Below, piece after piece: positions 35,153-47,049 of a stretch of DNA of 64,000 nt. The DNA is from Anthopleura xanthogrammica (Eukaryota > Cnidaria > Anthozoa > Actiniaria > Actiniidae): the NCBI GenBank assembly GCA_964019055.1, contig OZ025206.1:10585486-10649485 (forward strand), given 5' to 3'. Each line of letters starts with the position of its first letter. Position 1 is the first letter of the stretch. The notes beneath the pieces were generated by a model. That model was not told the DNA's origin. It did no database searches and was given only the letters and a program-made list of their open reading frames with translations. A program made the position numbers and the translations under genes.

Positions 35153-35519
35153 ATTACTGGTTATAATTTCAGAAAATCTTTTTATTTCTTTATCAACTTT
35201 AATCCAATTCACTTCTGTTGTAGATTCGCACATATCTTTAATTTTGGCAAACAAACACTCGTAGTTCAAAACATGTTTACCTCATTTCTATTACTGAAAA
35301 TAGCTAGTGAAGTGTTGATTCCAGGGGCCATTGTTTAGACAAACAATGGTTTAAAAGTTTAATGTCACATTCACTCTATACTAAAAGTGTTTAATTGAGT
35401 ATGTTTTATGCGAAAGTTTTGATATTTCACGACATTTTAGAACTAGATTCTTTGCACAAAAGTCATAGATTTAAGAGCCAGATTGTTGAAAACTTAATGT
35501 ACGTTCAATTTCGTAGATT

Positions 35520-35560
35520 TTAAAAATGTGCAGAAAAAAAGTTTTTTTTTTTTTTGCGAG
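35520..35560. repeat. Poly(T) run
   Basis: A T homopolymer of about 16 bases follows a short A run (35535-35556); of no evident function. Confidence 0.7.
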
Positions 35561-35659
35561 TTATTTCGTAAAGCTAAAATTGCAAACGTTTTGGGGATTC
35601 TTTTCAACAAAGAAGTTATTTCACCTCGACTATTTAGTTTGTCGGTATAGACATTTTTA

Positions 35660-35826
35660 GCTTGGACATGTTTACGTTTTCCCATTTCAAACCAGGTGCC
35701 ATTCTCATCGATTTGAGTTGTATCCATATTCATGAGTCTTCCTTTGCGCAACCATTATCAAAGAATTTATACTCTAGGGAATGACACGTGGTCTGAAATG
35801 GGAAAACATTACACATACGCCCAAGT
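35660..35826. repeat. MITE-like element, family A
   Basis: GCTTGGACATG...CCCATTTCAAACCAGGTG at the left and CACGTGGTCTGAAATGGG...GCCCAAG at the right. Confidence 0.8.
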
Positions 35827-35949
35827 TCGCCCAAACTAAGACGGTTTACTTGTGCCTGCGGTGCTTTCCACCCTTTTTTGCTTTCTCTCATTATTTGTTC
35901 ATTTTTTTAACAAAACTTTAAAAGTTGACTTGATGGATTCTCGGTTTTA

Positions 35950-36225
35950 CTATACACCTATTTCAGAAAAAGTTGTCGCAGCTGAAAGCAACAAGCAACA
36001 ACACAAGACGGCAAAGAACACCCGTATTTTACTCCTTATTCATTATATTTAGACACGATTATTTTAGTCGTTTTGTAATGGTAAGCTGCAACTCTTTCAT
36101 TTCTTTAAGTGTTGTCCTGAATCTTCAGCTAATTAAAGCATTGTATGCAGGTGGTCTTGGCTTGTTGCTTGTCGCTTTTTGCTTCAGTTGGCTGCGACAA
36201 CCATCATTGAAATAGGTGTATATGT
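35950..36225. repeat. MITE-like element with TATACACCTATTTCA ends
   Basis: Left end TATACACCTATTTCAG then GTTGTCGCAGC; right end is the complement (GCTGCGACAACC then TGAAATAGGTGTATA). Related ends appear at 38284-38560. Confidence 0.8.
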
Positions 36226-36879
36226 CATGAAAGCACCTCAACTATTCTCGCATGCCTGTCATCTTATGATTGCTTCCCACGGTGTGAAAGTGCACGGATT
36301 TTATCGATATCCAAGAAACAAAACAAAGACATGCATTAAGTAACTGCATATATTATATAGTAAATAATACGAACCAAATGACTCGATGTTTACACGGTCT
36401 CTCCTTGGATATGTACTGTGCTCATAGATATAGTCTTTCTTCGGATTTCTGCTTTAATGATGAATTACTTCATCGTTCGTATAGACTGAAGGATCGAGCT
36501 TTGGAACATGGATAGCGAAAGATCATTAGGAATACATTATTGCTAAAACCTGGTAGCTTGTTTGTGACAAGCCAGCGGTTTAAACCTTTGGTTCAACTTT
36601 GAAGTAACAAACCTCAAGAAGTGAAGCTCTCTTAGAACTAAAGGTACTGCTTACTGCTCGCTCATTTTGCTTGAATTTTAAGTTGCAGTCATATTTGTAA
36701 TTTTAAAAGTCTTGGTGAGAGGATAATATTCGAATCAGTCCAATGGTACTGATTGGTACAGCGACACATTTAACGTCGTTTGTTGCTTGTTTGTTTACTA
36801 GCATAAGTAGCATACAAATATTGAATTTGTATCCCAGTATAAAAAAATGATTTATTCATTTTATTTTATGTTATTCATT

Positions 36880-37270
36880 TGTTTGCTTGTTTGCTTGTTT
36901 GCTTGTTTGCTTGTTTGCTTGTTTGCTTGTTTGCTTGTTTGCTTGTTTGCTTGTTTGCTTGTTTGCTTGTTTGCTTGTTTGCTTGTTTGCTTGTTTGCTT
37001 GTTTGCTTGTTTGCTTGTTTGCTTGTTTGCTTGTTTGCTTGTTTGCTTGTTTGCTTGTTTGCTTGTTTGCTTGTTTGCTTGTTTGCTTGTTTGCTTGTTT
37101 GCTTGTTTGCTTGTTTGCTTGTTTGCTTGTTTGCTTGTTTGCTTGTTTGCTTGTTTGCTTGTTTGCTTGTTTGCTTGTTTGCTTGTTTGCTTGTTTGCTT
37201 GTTTGCTTGTTTGCTTGTTTGCTTGTTTGCTTGTTTGCTTGTTTGCTTGTTTGCTTGTTTGCTTGTTTGC
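36880..37270. repeat. 8-bp microsatellite (GTTTGCTT)n, about 49 copies
   Basis: 391 bases of perfect 8-mer repetition with no substitution I can see. Because 8 is not a multiple of 3 and the unit contains no stop in any phase, all frames stay open and give spurious octapeptide-repeat ORFs on both strands. Confidence 0.98.
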
Positions 37271-38283
37271 AGTCAACTATCAAATTTTATAGTATACGCT
37301 GTCTAACATGTTCCGATGTGATTTTTGCCAGTGAGATTTTCGCGATTTTTCAGTCTTAAATCTAAACTGCAAAGTACATTCACAACACAGGCCCTCGGAC
37401 TTCTGGCTTTTGTCAATGAAATCGTAGTTCAACAGTCTGAGTCAGTGATTTTTTGATTAATGAAAGCCCAAAAACCCTTGTTCTGTGGTACGTAAAATAT
37501 TATTTATTTTTGAAAAATACTGAAATGCAAATGACCGCAAGGCGAGCTCGCTATCGAAAATTCTTTTACATTGGCCATGCAAACTGAACTTTCTAGACAC
37601 TAAAGAGTATTCCAGCCTGATTTTATTGTAATTAAAATCAAGTATAAACTTCTCTTTCTCTTTTCCTGCTTGTTTGGCTTTTTTCAATTCGCCGATTGGC
37701 CCCTAACGCGCAGTTTTCAAGTCATAAATGTAAAGCAGAGCAGGGGTCTTGTTGTCCCGGGGTCTACATTTGTAGGTTCTCATAACATAGTTTTTCCATC
37801 TCATCTTTTTTGCATCATATATTTTTTAGAAAATTCCAGACAAACTGAAAACTAGATACTTATTGTTCTATAAACATGTATGGTTTTAGCTCGCTAGGCA
37901 CGAAATTGGGGCAATACAATAGAGGGTTCGAACATGCAGCTTTTTTCAACACACAGCTGAAAATATGCTGAGTTGAATAATCACAACTGAGCTCTGACTT
38001 GTTCCTGGAAGAGTAATCCGTAAAGGCATTTTTTGTTTAAGCATTTAATTTCTTTATTATAATATCATTTAAATTTTGTTTCGTTTTTTCCTCTTAGTTT
38101 TGAAAATAGCACACAGAACTTTCCTTTTCTTTCTTTTTCTTCTCCTTCTTGGGTTTTCTTTTTGCTCCTTTTGTTTTTCTTCTTTTCGTCCATCTCCATC
38201 TTCTTCTACGGCTCCATCTTCTGTGTTTCGTTTTCCTTCTTTTCTTCCAACTTTGGTTCGCTTTTCTGGATCCTTCCTTGTCG

Positions 38284-38560
38284 ATTATATATATGTACTT
38301 ATTTCAAAAAAAGTTGTCGTAGGCGAAAGGTCATTTCAAGACGAATAACTAAACACGAATAATCGAGGCCTTTAAAATGGTTTCGTGGTCTACAAACAAC
38401 ATGAAATATGTCAACACTAACGTCCGTTTTCTTGACGACAATAAGAAGCAGAAACACACGTTATTTCAGCTATTCTTGGATCTTAGAATGACCTATTTCC
38501 TATCACCTATCGCCTATGACAACTTTTTTTGAAATAAGTATCATATACGAGCTAGGATAT
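38284..38560. repeat. MITE-like element with TACTTATTTCAAAAAAAGTT ends
   Basis: Left TTATTTCAAAAAAAGTTGTC then GTAGGCGA; right is the complement (TCGCCTATGACAAC then TTTTTTTGAAATAAGTA). Confidence 0.8.
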
Positions 38561-39219
38561 ATATCATGATGAATGAGAATAGTCGTACATGCAGGAAAAA
38601 TATAGTATGAGGGAAAAGGAATATTTGCGAGAAGAAATGATGAGGAAAAGTAAAATATACAGGAGCAGGAGACGTGGAAGGGAGTGGATGAAACTCGGGG
38701 AGAAAATTATGAAGAAGGATAGGATTACATGGAGGTTTTGGAGTGAGGAGTCAGAAAGGTATTAGAAGCGCTAGCTATTTTCCTCTCACTCCTATAAACT
38801 TCACTGATCTCCAACGCTTCCTTTCTTAGCAGAAAATAGCGTAGAACAAACCCACTGACGTAGATTTGACAAGCTAGGACCTCTCTGACAATATAACTAA
38901 AAGTTCTGACGTGGAAAACAACGGTGAATATCCCTTTCATCACCATCGTTATTAAAGCATGCATGAAGTGTGCATAAAGCATGAAGTCATTCCCGAAGCA
39001 TTTAGTGTCTTTGCATGAGGTACACTTCCTAATAGTTTGACATATTTTTATTATTTTCTTTCGATAGCTTTATGCATATGCAAAATAACCATACGTCACC
39101 CAAAACTCCATGTCAGCTTCATCTTGGTCCAAGTGAACGAGGTAAGCTATCAAACTAAAAATACTTTATGTAGCATTGCAAAGTAGTTTATTCCGAGATT
39201 GGAGTTGCTGTATATAGCT

Positions 39220-39490
39220 TAGTACTCTCGGAATCACAGGGTCTTTGGTTCAATCTAAATTCCTGGACTCTACATTAGATGCAAGTAGAGTTTGTTGGAT
39301 CTCTTGATTCGAGGTTTTTCTTCGGGTTCTACGGTTTTCCTCTCTCCGCCAAACCTAACACGCTAAATCCAATTCGATCTGTGAGTTAGCCTTGCCCTTA
39401 CTTTGATCAGCCCAGAGATTGTTTCAGGGTTTGATCTGTGAGTTAGCCTTGCCCTTACTTTGATCAACCCAGAGGTTGTTTCAGGGTATT
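39220..39490 (+). repeat. SINE copy with 57-bp tail unit in 2 copies
   Basis: tRNA-like remnants (GGTTCAATCTAAATTCC), body TTCGGGTTCTACGGTTTTCC, then AACACGCTAAATCCAATTCG and two copies of the 57-bp unit (GATCTGTGAGTTAGCCTTGC), the same unit that occurs four times at 26906-27133 on the other strand. Confidence 0.8.
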
Positions 39491-39759
39491 GATAACGAAA
39501 TTTGAAGTAAGTCTCTTATTTTTCATTACTTATGCTATTATTTTTTGATATCAAGTCATTTCAACTTCTTATATTAGTAGTCTAGAAACACACTCAAAAC
39601 AGTCACGCTCGCTTTGAGGTCGTCTTCTTTGCAGAATCCGAATTTAAGGTTTCTTATTTTTTCTTTTTTCATCTGTTTATTGTTGATGTCATATTTTCGA
39701 ATCAGTTCTAAAATGCATTGTAATAAAAGCACTACGTGTAGTGTTGGCGCTCGAGGTCA

Positions 39760-40005
39760 TGCGGTCATCTTTCCTTTTTTTGTCTTAACTTTCCTTACCT
39801 TACTATTCCGTCTTGTTTTTTACCATTCCTCTTCTTTCCTTTCCATCATTCCTTTCCATTCCTTTCAATTCTTTTTTTTTTTTTTTTTTTTTCTTATCCT
39901 CTATCCTTCCTTCCTTCTTTTTTTTTTCTTTCTTTCTTCATTTTCTTTCTTTCTTTCTTTTTTTCTTTCTTCTTTCCTTTTTTCCTTTCTTTTTCAATCT
40001 TATGC
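39760..40005. repeat. Pyrimidine-rich tract with poly(T)
   Basis: Long CTTT/TTTC-rich stretch including a run of about 23 T near 39870. Gives spurious Phe/Leu/Ser-rich frames. Confidence 0.85.
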
Positions 40006-41485
40006 CAAAGCTTACCATTGAGTCAATTTTTTTATACATTTTCATGATGATTCTACTGATTTGATATTTACCACTTTATTCACTGTATACATTGTATTCT
40101 CGAGTTGTACTTCCTAAATATCCCCACCTCCAATCCTCATCTATTGGTGGTTCTTTTTGAATTCATTGCTCGAGGGGATTAATTTTACTTTGTAATCAAT
40201 TTAATCTATTCCAGTGTGTTGATGATAACAAAACACTCAACCGTAAAATGGATAAACAGTTCCGACATATTGAGTTAAAAGAGCGGAATGCGAGTACTGA
40301 AAGCAAAAATTGAGGTCATTAATGAATTCACGACCAATTGCTATGCAGACAAATTTCTTCTCTAGCTAGAATTCCAAGGAATATAAGAACAATTCAAAAA
40401 TGTCACTGCTATCAAAACCTTATCTGATCCTTATCGACCAGTTTCTAAGTAGGTGTAAAATGTATCATGCAAAGCTGCTCTATTTTGTGAGTAATTTTGA
40501 AACCAAAATCCACAGGACAGTTTTATTTGAATTTTAGGAGTTTTAAGAATATTGAAGATTTCAACGCTATCAAAACCTTCTTATCTGATACTATGGAAAT
40601 TTGCTCTGTGGCTTAACTGTTTTTACTTTCAAACTAAAAACAAAATAAAAGAGTTTTAGTAATTATGAATTCCAAGGATTCTTAAAAGAATAATGAGGAA
40701 ACATTTCAAAGATTTCGAAAACGTCTTATATGCCATTGTTATCAACCAATTTCTAACTGAAGCAGTTAAAATGTATCGAGATTTCAGTCTTATACAGCGG
40801 CCTACGTTCAATTGTTTTTCGCTTTCGGAGACAAGAACAAAAGAACAGTTTTATTGATTTTGAATCCCAAGGATTTGAAGAAGAATGAAGAAAATGTCCA
40901 AAGATTTATCTGATTCTTAAAAAATAATTGGAGATTTTCTAAGACTGAAAAACTTAGTAAAAAGCGACGCTAGTTTCGCTTTGCCAGAACCAATTAAGAT
41001 ATATAAACAAGATGAATGCCTCCTGAGCAGGAATCCTCGTAGCCAAAACATAATACCCGAAGGAATAAAAGGTTTTTTTATGATTAATCCGCTGGCAAGT
41101 CACCACAGCGCATCGCAAGACAGTTTTAATTGTTAAAACAGCGGTTGTCTTTCTGCTACCTGTTACTGATGTCAGGTTAGGGATGGTTGGTTGGTTGACA
41201 CTTTAACATCAGCACAAGCATGAGGAATTGAAAAATTTTATTTTTTCATTGTTTATACTTGCGCCCGCTTTGAACTTGGAATTTTATGGCATAACCATTA
41301 GAGCTGAGATAGAAGAGTTTGCTGTCTCGTGCTTATGTTTATGTATTTGTATAGTGATTTCGATTTAAACTTAAGCTTATCGGGTTACTGTTTAAGCTGA
41401 TGTTGATGTTTGTTTTTTAGTGTGAAAAAGTCCTTATTGAAGTAGAAATTGATATGTACCCGAAGAACATGTTGTCCAATCTTGT
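40006..41485. other. Gene-poor stretch, nothing recognised
   Basis: No ORF or repeat stands out. 40280-40980 contains several diverged restatements of a motif with TTGAATTCCAAGGATT and CTATCAAAACCTT, possibly an old duplicated unit. Confidence 0.4.
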
Positions 41486-41700
41486 TATAAGAAGAGGAAA
41501 GGAAAAGGAAGGAAGAACGAGAGAGAAAATAAGAGAAAGAAAAGAAGGAGAAAGTAGAGAAAGTAGGAAGAGAAAAATAGAAGCAAAGTTTAACGAGAAA
41601 AGAAAGAAAAAGAGGAAAAGAACTGAAAACGCAAAAACGACAGAAAGAAAGATATAAAAAAGAGAAGACAATGGAAGAGAATTGAAAATAGAAAGATAAG
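41486..41700. repeat. Purine-rich GA tract
   Basis: GAAAGAAAAGAAGGAGAAAG-type sequence over about 200 bases. Confidence 0.8.
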
Positions 41701-42290
41701 TTCTTGATACAAACTTTTTTTTAAATATGGTTTTGCAAATACATCTGGAAATATCATTAGTGCAGACATCTAAACATAGTGCAAAACAACTTAAAAGCGG
41801 TGTTTTGACAATTGAGCTCTCCTCCGACCTCAAGCCCCATTACCATGGACATCAGCTTGATATCGCAAGTGTTGTGTTTTTCTGTTGAACAAAATCTATT
41901 AACCGTTAACCGTTCATGAAGTATTCTATTCCAAAAACTAGACTATACTGTAACATACTGGGAGATTTAGACCTCGTTAATGCGTCGTTGAAATGAAATA
42001 TTGAGATTAAGATATCACGCAGGCTCTTGGACGATTATCATTATTAATATTTATTTCTGCGGTTTTTTCTTTTAAATTCTTTAATTCTTTTTTAAAAGAA
42101 TTTTTCTGGATTGCAGTTTATGATCCATCCCTTGATGCACAAGGTGGTTGTTTCTGATGTCTTCCGTATTTCCTATTGAAGAGGATTCTCTTACTGATTT
42201 GGATTGAAATCGCAGATTCTAAGATTAAATGGTTAGTGAATATATAAATGTTCCGTCACTGGAAAGTCATCTCCTCAATCGGATAAAAAG

Positions 42291-42662
42291 ATGCATTCGT
42301 GCAAAGGTTGCCAACTATAACACAGGTTACCCAACATTCATATAAGCAAACAGTTCGCACATTGAGATTTTCATCAATTTCTGAATTAGATTCTTGGCGT
42401 AGACACACGGTGCTATTGCGCGCAATATTGGAGACAATATCGCTGAAGTAGGATCGTTCACCACCGTGCGCAACAAAATGCGTCATGTGACATGGCTCGC
42501 GCGCAATATCGATTGCTTGTAACATTGCGTGCAATGTTGCACCGTGTGTCTACGCCAAGAATCTAATTCAGAAATTGATGAAAATCTCAATGTGCGAACT
42601 GTTTGCTTATATGAATGTTGGGTAACCTGTGTTATAGTTGGCAACGTTTGTACGAATGCAGC
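42291..42662. repeat. Long palindrome centred on a family B MITE
   Basis: Arms 42291-42412 and about 42538-42662 match almost perfectly (two or three differences, near the outer ends). The centre, 42405-42550, is a family B MITE. The arms extend well beyond the usual family B ends, so the flanking DNA itself has been duplicated in inverted orientation, or this copy belongs to a longer foldback element. Confidence 0.9.
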
Positions 42663-42769
42663 TTTATTGTAATGATTTCGCTCACTTTGTGCAATATAAG
42701 CAAGTTTCACAAATTTTGAGGTCGTGAGCCACTTTTACAAGCTGCTTTGACAAGCTGCTTTGACGATGA

Positions 42770-43070
42770 CTATGTCGTGTATTCGCAGTATTAGTAGCGG
42801 TGAGAGTGCTCGCCTCTCATCAATGCGATCCGGGTTCGAGTCCTGCCAGGCTCGGTGTCGTATGTGAGTAGAATTGCTTGTTGGTTCTCTCCTGTTTTTT
42901 GAGGGTTTTTCTCTGGGTTCTCCGGTTTTCCTCCCTCCACTAAAATCAACTCCAAATTAAAAGTATATCATGGAACGAGGGCCACAGGTTTGTTAGTCAC
43001 TGGCTATTAAGTGCTTCCCTCGTAAAAACAAGGACGGAATCAGCTTTTTAAAAATTCAACAAGCTATTTC
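42770..43070 (+). repeat. SINE, tRNA-derived head, best copy
   Basis: A tRNA-like head (TAGTAGCGGTGAGAGTGCTC) with B box GGTTCGAGTCC at 42833-42843 (consensus GGTTCGANNCC), then GTCGTATGTGAGTAGAATTG, the hallmark TTCTCCGGTTTTCCTCCCTC, and a tail with AACGAGGGCCACAGGTTTGT. Shared blocks recur at 22925, 39220, 56970 and 59600. Confidence 0.75.
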
Positions 43071-43254
43071 AAATTAACAACCGAGGATCTGAACCGACCG
43101 AGTAGATGCAAATAATTGAGTTTTATTCTGTTTTCTTGTATTTTCCCCCATTCTAGATAACCTGTCTAATCAGATAATCCTTGTTTGATATTGTTAATCT
43201 CTGAGGGATGCGGTTAGCTTACTCCAACACGAAAAGTATTACACTGAAGTCCAT

Positions 43255-43500
43255 TTCCTTTTCTTTCTTTTTTTTTCTATTTTTTTATTTTTGTATTTTT
43301 CTTTCTTATTCCTTTCTTCCTTATCTTGTATCTTTCTTCTTTCTTCCGTCTACTTTCTATTCCGGCTTTTCCTTTTTTCTCTTTCTCTTTCACTCTTTTC
43401 TCTTTCACTCTTTTCTCTTTCACTCTTTTCTCTTTAATATCTCTTTTATTTTTATTTTCCTAATTTCTATATCCATCTATTTTCATCTTTGATTTTTCTC
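43255..43500. repeat. Pyrimidine-rich tract with CTCTTTCACTCTTTT units
   Basis: T/C-rich; a 15-bp unit TCTCTTTCACTCTTT repeats three times near 43380-43430. Confidence 0.85.
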
Positions 43501-44479
43501 CTTAATTTTCTTTTCGTTGTTTTCCTTTTTCATTGGGTTTCGTGATTAGGTTTGCACCTAATCCAATGTCTTCTAAAACAATCACTTCAACTACATCAAA
43601 AGGTAGTTTCCTACGACCATTCCGCCACAGATAAAACACAGGAAATTATGTGCACACAGGGAACGCAAACATAAACAATTTATTTTATACTTTGATAGAC
43701 CTTAATGTTTCCCGTTGTTCTGTTCCTAATTAAAACCATGTTGTTGCGTCGCCTTTAGCTCATTACCGCTAATCCTGAATACTGACTCAGCAGGAATTCA
43801 AACCCGCATTCATCTAAAACTCCTTCGAATTCAGTCTTCAATAAGTGTCTGTAAAAAAACCAAAGTCTCACTCCACCTATATTAGTGAGTCTTACTGGAT
43901 ATTTTCAAGAAAGGATTTTCTTGGTTTTGTTGGAGTGGTTTTGATTAAGCTTAAACTCGTTTATTTATCTCTAAGCCTGATGTCAATCCCTAAATTCATA
44001 AATATAGGTATTTATAACCCATAAAGCTTATTTAGAAAACCAAAAAGATACAAACATCAGCAAATGGGCACAAGATAACGAGGATTTTTTACTAAAACCG
44101 CTTAATATTTTCTGCCCAAAGAGCTTATCAAGATTGCAACACATTTAAAAATCTACGTCTGGACCAATTCAGCTCTTTTCTTAAAGACCTATAACTGGTA
44201 TGGAATTATATGTATTATTGTACTAGTAAATAATTAATGCGTATTTTTTTATCTTAGCTGCCTACACATTTTCGCGGTATGAAAGTTGTGGAAAAGCTCT
44301 CTCAAGCTCAAGACTAGCAGGATTCCGGCCATCCTACTCAATAACTCGTTGATTGTGAGGCCATGATAACTTGGTTGGTTTTGATTACGTTTTCTCTACA
44401 GGTATGGCAAACTCATTCATTGAATTCTTCGGCCTTGTCCCACAGTTCGTAAGGCTCAATGCTCTATTTATTTTTCTAG
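43501..44479. other. Gene-poor stretch, nothing recognised
   Basis: No coding or repeat signal that I can support. Confidence 0.4.
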
Positions 44480-44510
44480 GGTCTTGGGAGTACGTATAGC
44501 AAGATTGTTG
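44480..44510 (+). CDS. Tentative 31-nt exon upstream of the LamG exon
   Basis: Preceded by a strong acceptor (TTTATTTTTCTAG) and followed by a strong donor (GTAAGT). Entered in phase 0 it would read GLGSTYSKIV and leave in phase 1, exactly the phase the LamG exon at 47050 needs. No partner exon with a start codon and signal peptide was found, so this is only a candidate. Confidence 0.2.
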
Positions 44511-45396
44511 GTAAGTCAATGCTTTTTATTCCATAAGAATAAGCTTTTTTTCTATCTACTTGAATAATAGCATTAAAAATGCCCGGCAAAAATGTTCAGC
44601 TTGGATAGAATAGAAAATCTCCATTGTTGAAATACCTAGAAGTACTACTATTAACGCTAAGAAATATTGAAAACCCCACGAATCCCTGGCTATTGTGCTA
44701 ATTCAAAATCAGATTTATATTTATATCATATAATTTTCGTACTGAATTGACTAAGTATTCTATCGGTTAATTTTTCTAATTGTCACTTACTTTTCTCAAC
44801 GTCAATATGAACCATTTTGACTAAATTCCATCCACTGACATATAAACTTTGTATTTAACACTGAAGAGTGTGCACTTTTTTCCCCTTTAGCTCGATCAAT
44901 GAATAGCAAATAATTCAAAAATATTCTAGGATACAAATTATTTCCCGATACACTGTAAACTTTAGTTTCGTTTCAATCTAATTCTGACTCCAAATATGAT
45001 AAATATATATATAAATAAATCCATTCATTTAGTATCTTAAATGAATATTATTTTATTGAATACAAGAAGTGTCGAGCCCAGGTTAAAAGAATAGAGATTT
45101 AGATAGAGTGAAATAATTCAGTCCCGCCACATGATACTTTAGTAAATGAAAATCGAAATTTTAAGAGAAAAGCTAACAAGTTCCTAATAGATCACAAAGA
45201 TCTTCCCCGATATAATTGATGAAGTGCTAACCACCTACTTCTGAGTTCTATCTTATCTCTCAGTACTTGATCAGAGCTAAATAGACAGCATTATATTAAA
45301 ACCAAACCCTTGGAAGTATATCTTTGTCGAGGCATTGTGTGGTGTAAAAACAAATCAGTTGCAAAGGGCTTTGTCGTTCAAGCTAACTACGGTGCT

Positions 45397-45521
<125 letters not shown>

Positions 45522-47049
45522 ATTCTATATTTTTATTATTCATTATTATTTTTGCCTCGAAAATTCTTTTGAGAAATTGAAAATTTTTTTCCGGAATGGA
45601 ACACACTAAATTTCTAGGGTTTCTTCAGCTCCATGGACGAAATTGAAGTCAACCTCAAAACGGCATCTTTCATTCCTATTTTAGATTCGTATTGGCTAGT
45701 TTAACTAGGCAATTTAAAACTCAATAAATACTTGATAATTGCTATAGATAAAATATTTAATATTGTAACCGTTTAGCGGTAACGACTGGTTTGAATGAAA
45801 ACTCGGTTTCACGTTCAAAAACTCGATTTATTTGACAGTTTGGCGGCTTCCACGTATCGTAAACACTAAGATGTAAATATCTCGCTGTTCTTTGCTGGTG
45901 GATATGAAGCCCCTTTAATCTTCAAGGAAGTTTGTTTACATAGTCATGACCTGTTATATTCACAGATTTATGAACCACAGAACAACACGAAATCCCCACC
46001 TACAATTCTTACGACAAATTGGACACGAAAAGCTAAGCTATATTAACGATTATTTTAGTAAATTGACTCAATTGTTCTTAAAAATAAGAACATTTGTAAG
46101 CTTTTTAATTGGTAGTTATGGCATTAAAATCGAATTCAAAGTACTTCTATCGAGTTATTAAGGATGACTATTTTAATCCCAAAAAAACTCTATTTTTACC
46201 GCCTTGTTGTATCTCTATGTTTTGTGGTTTTTAACATAACCTCGCGCTTCTGAGGGGGGATTTTGCTGCACACGTTTCAAGAAAATTCTTTACTTTTCGA
46301 TATTCCAGCTTTTCTTTCAAGCCGATTTTAGCGTTATACCAGTCAAACACTTGTCTAAAAGAGGGATTTTTTAAAGAAATAATTTTAAGGCCTTTCTCAG
46401 TGGTATCATGTTGGAAGAATTCCATTTTTGAGTACATGAGTTTATTTTAAGAGTACTTTCGTGTTCAGTAATAACTCTTAATGAATTGATTTATTTTGCC
46501 TAAGGTAGTATATAGTTTCTAGATTGTTCTTTTTTAAATCACTGGAACATAACAACAGGAATATTTAGAGACCAAGCAGCCCGCGGCACTATTGACTCGG
46601 GCTTCTGTGATTTCTAGAGAATGAATTCCTTTTTGTATCTGTAAGAGAAAGTCAGAGGAATTCTTCTTTTTCTGGTTTCGGTTTATGCTGATGCGCTTCT
46701 GATTAAGCCGTGTATAGACTGTATATAAAACAACTAGGTTACTCGCACCCTTACTTAACGTCAAACTCTCTCAATAATTGGCTTTCTTTCTGTGGTTTTT
46801 GTTTTTCAGATTCATTTACACACATGACTTAGATAACTATAAATGATAAGAACGAGCTGCGGTAATACCACAAGGCATGCGTATTATATCCAGGTTACTC
46901 TCAAACTGCAGACCCGTCCAGTTTTCAAGCACTAAGTTTCAAATCATATATCAAGAAAAGTACCATATTATCAAGATTTTATCTTAAGAGACGCAAGAGC
47001 AATTTATATTATTATTTGGCTTACAGAACTGGTTTATTTTTGTTCCCAG
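45522..47049. other. Non-coding flank of the channel gene
   Basis: No recognised feature. The frame that runs into the LamG exon from 47016 begins with TTG and crosses the splice acceptor at 47048-47049, so it is not the start. Confidence 0.4.

Noticed and set aside
36847..37359. Long ORFs on both strands with octapeptide repeats (LVCLFACL / NKQTSKQA type)
   Set aside because: They are translations of a perfect 8-bp microsatellite that has no stop in any frame; overlapping frames on both strands are equally open.
39067..39142. Possible exon with an open frame leaving in phase 1 at a GTAAG donor
   Set aside because: Would fit the LamG exon phase, but there is no signal peptide, no similarity and a weak acceptor; unsupported.
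39614..40064. Phe-rich hydrophobic ORFs resembling membrane proteins
   Set aside because: Encoded by poly(T)/pyrimidine tracts. The same applies to 2869-3156, 38076-38362, 41417-41833 and 43208-43492.
42770..42850. Functional tRNA gene
   Set aside because: Only the B box and part of a head are tRNA-like; no full cloverleaf, and the sequence continues into a SINE body shared with other copies.
47016..47049. Start of the channel gene at 47016
   Set aside because: The codon is TTG and the segment contains the acceptor TTTTTGTTCCCAG; it is intron sequence read through in frame.
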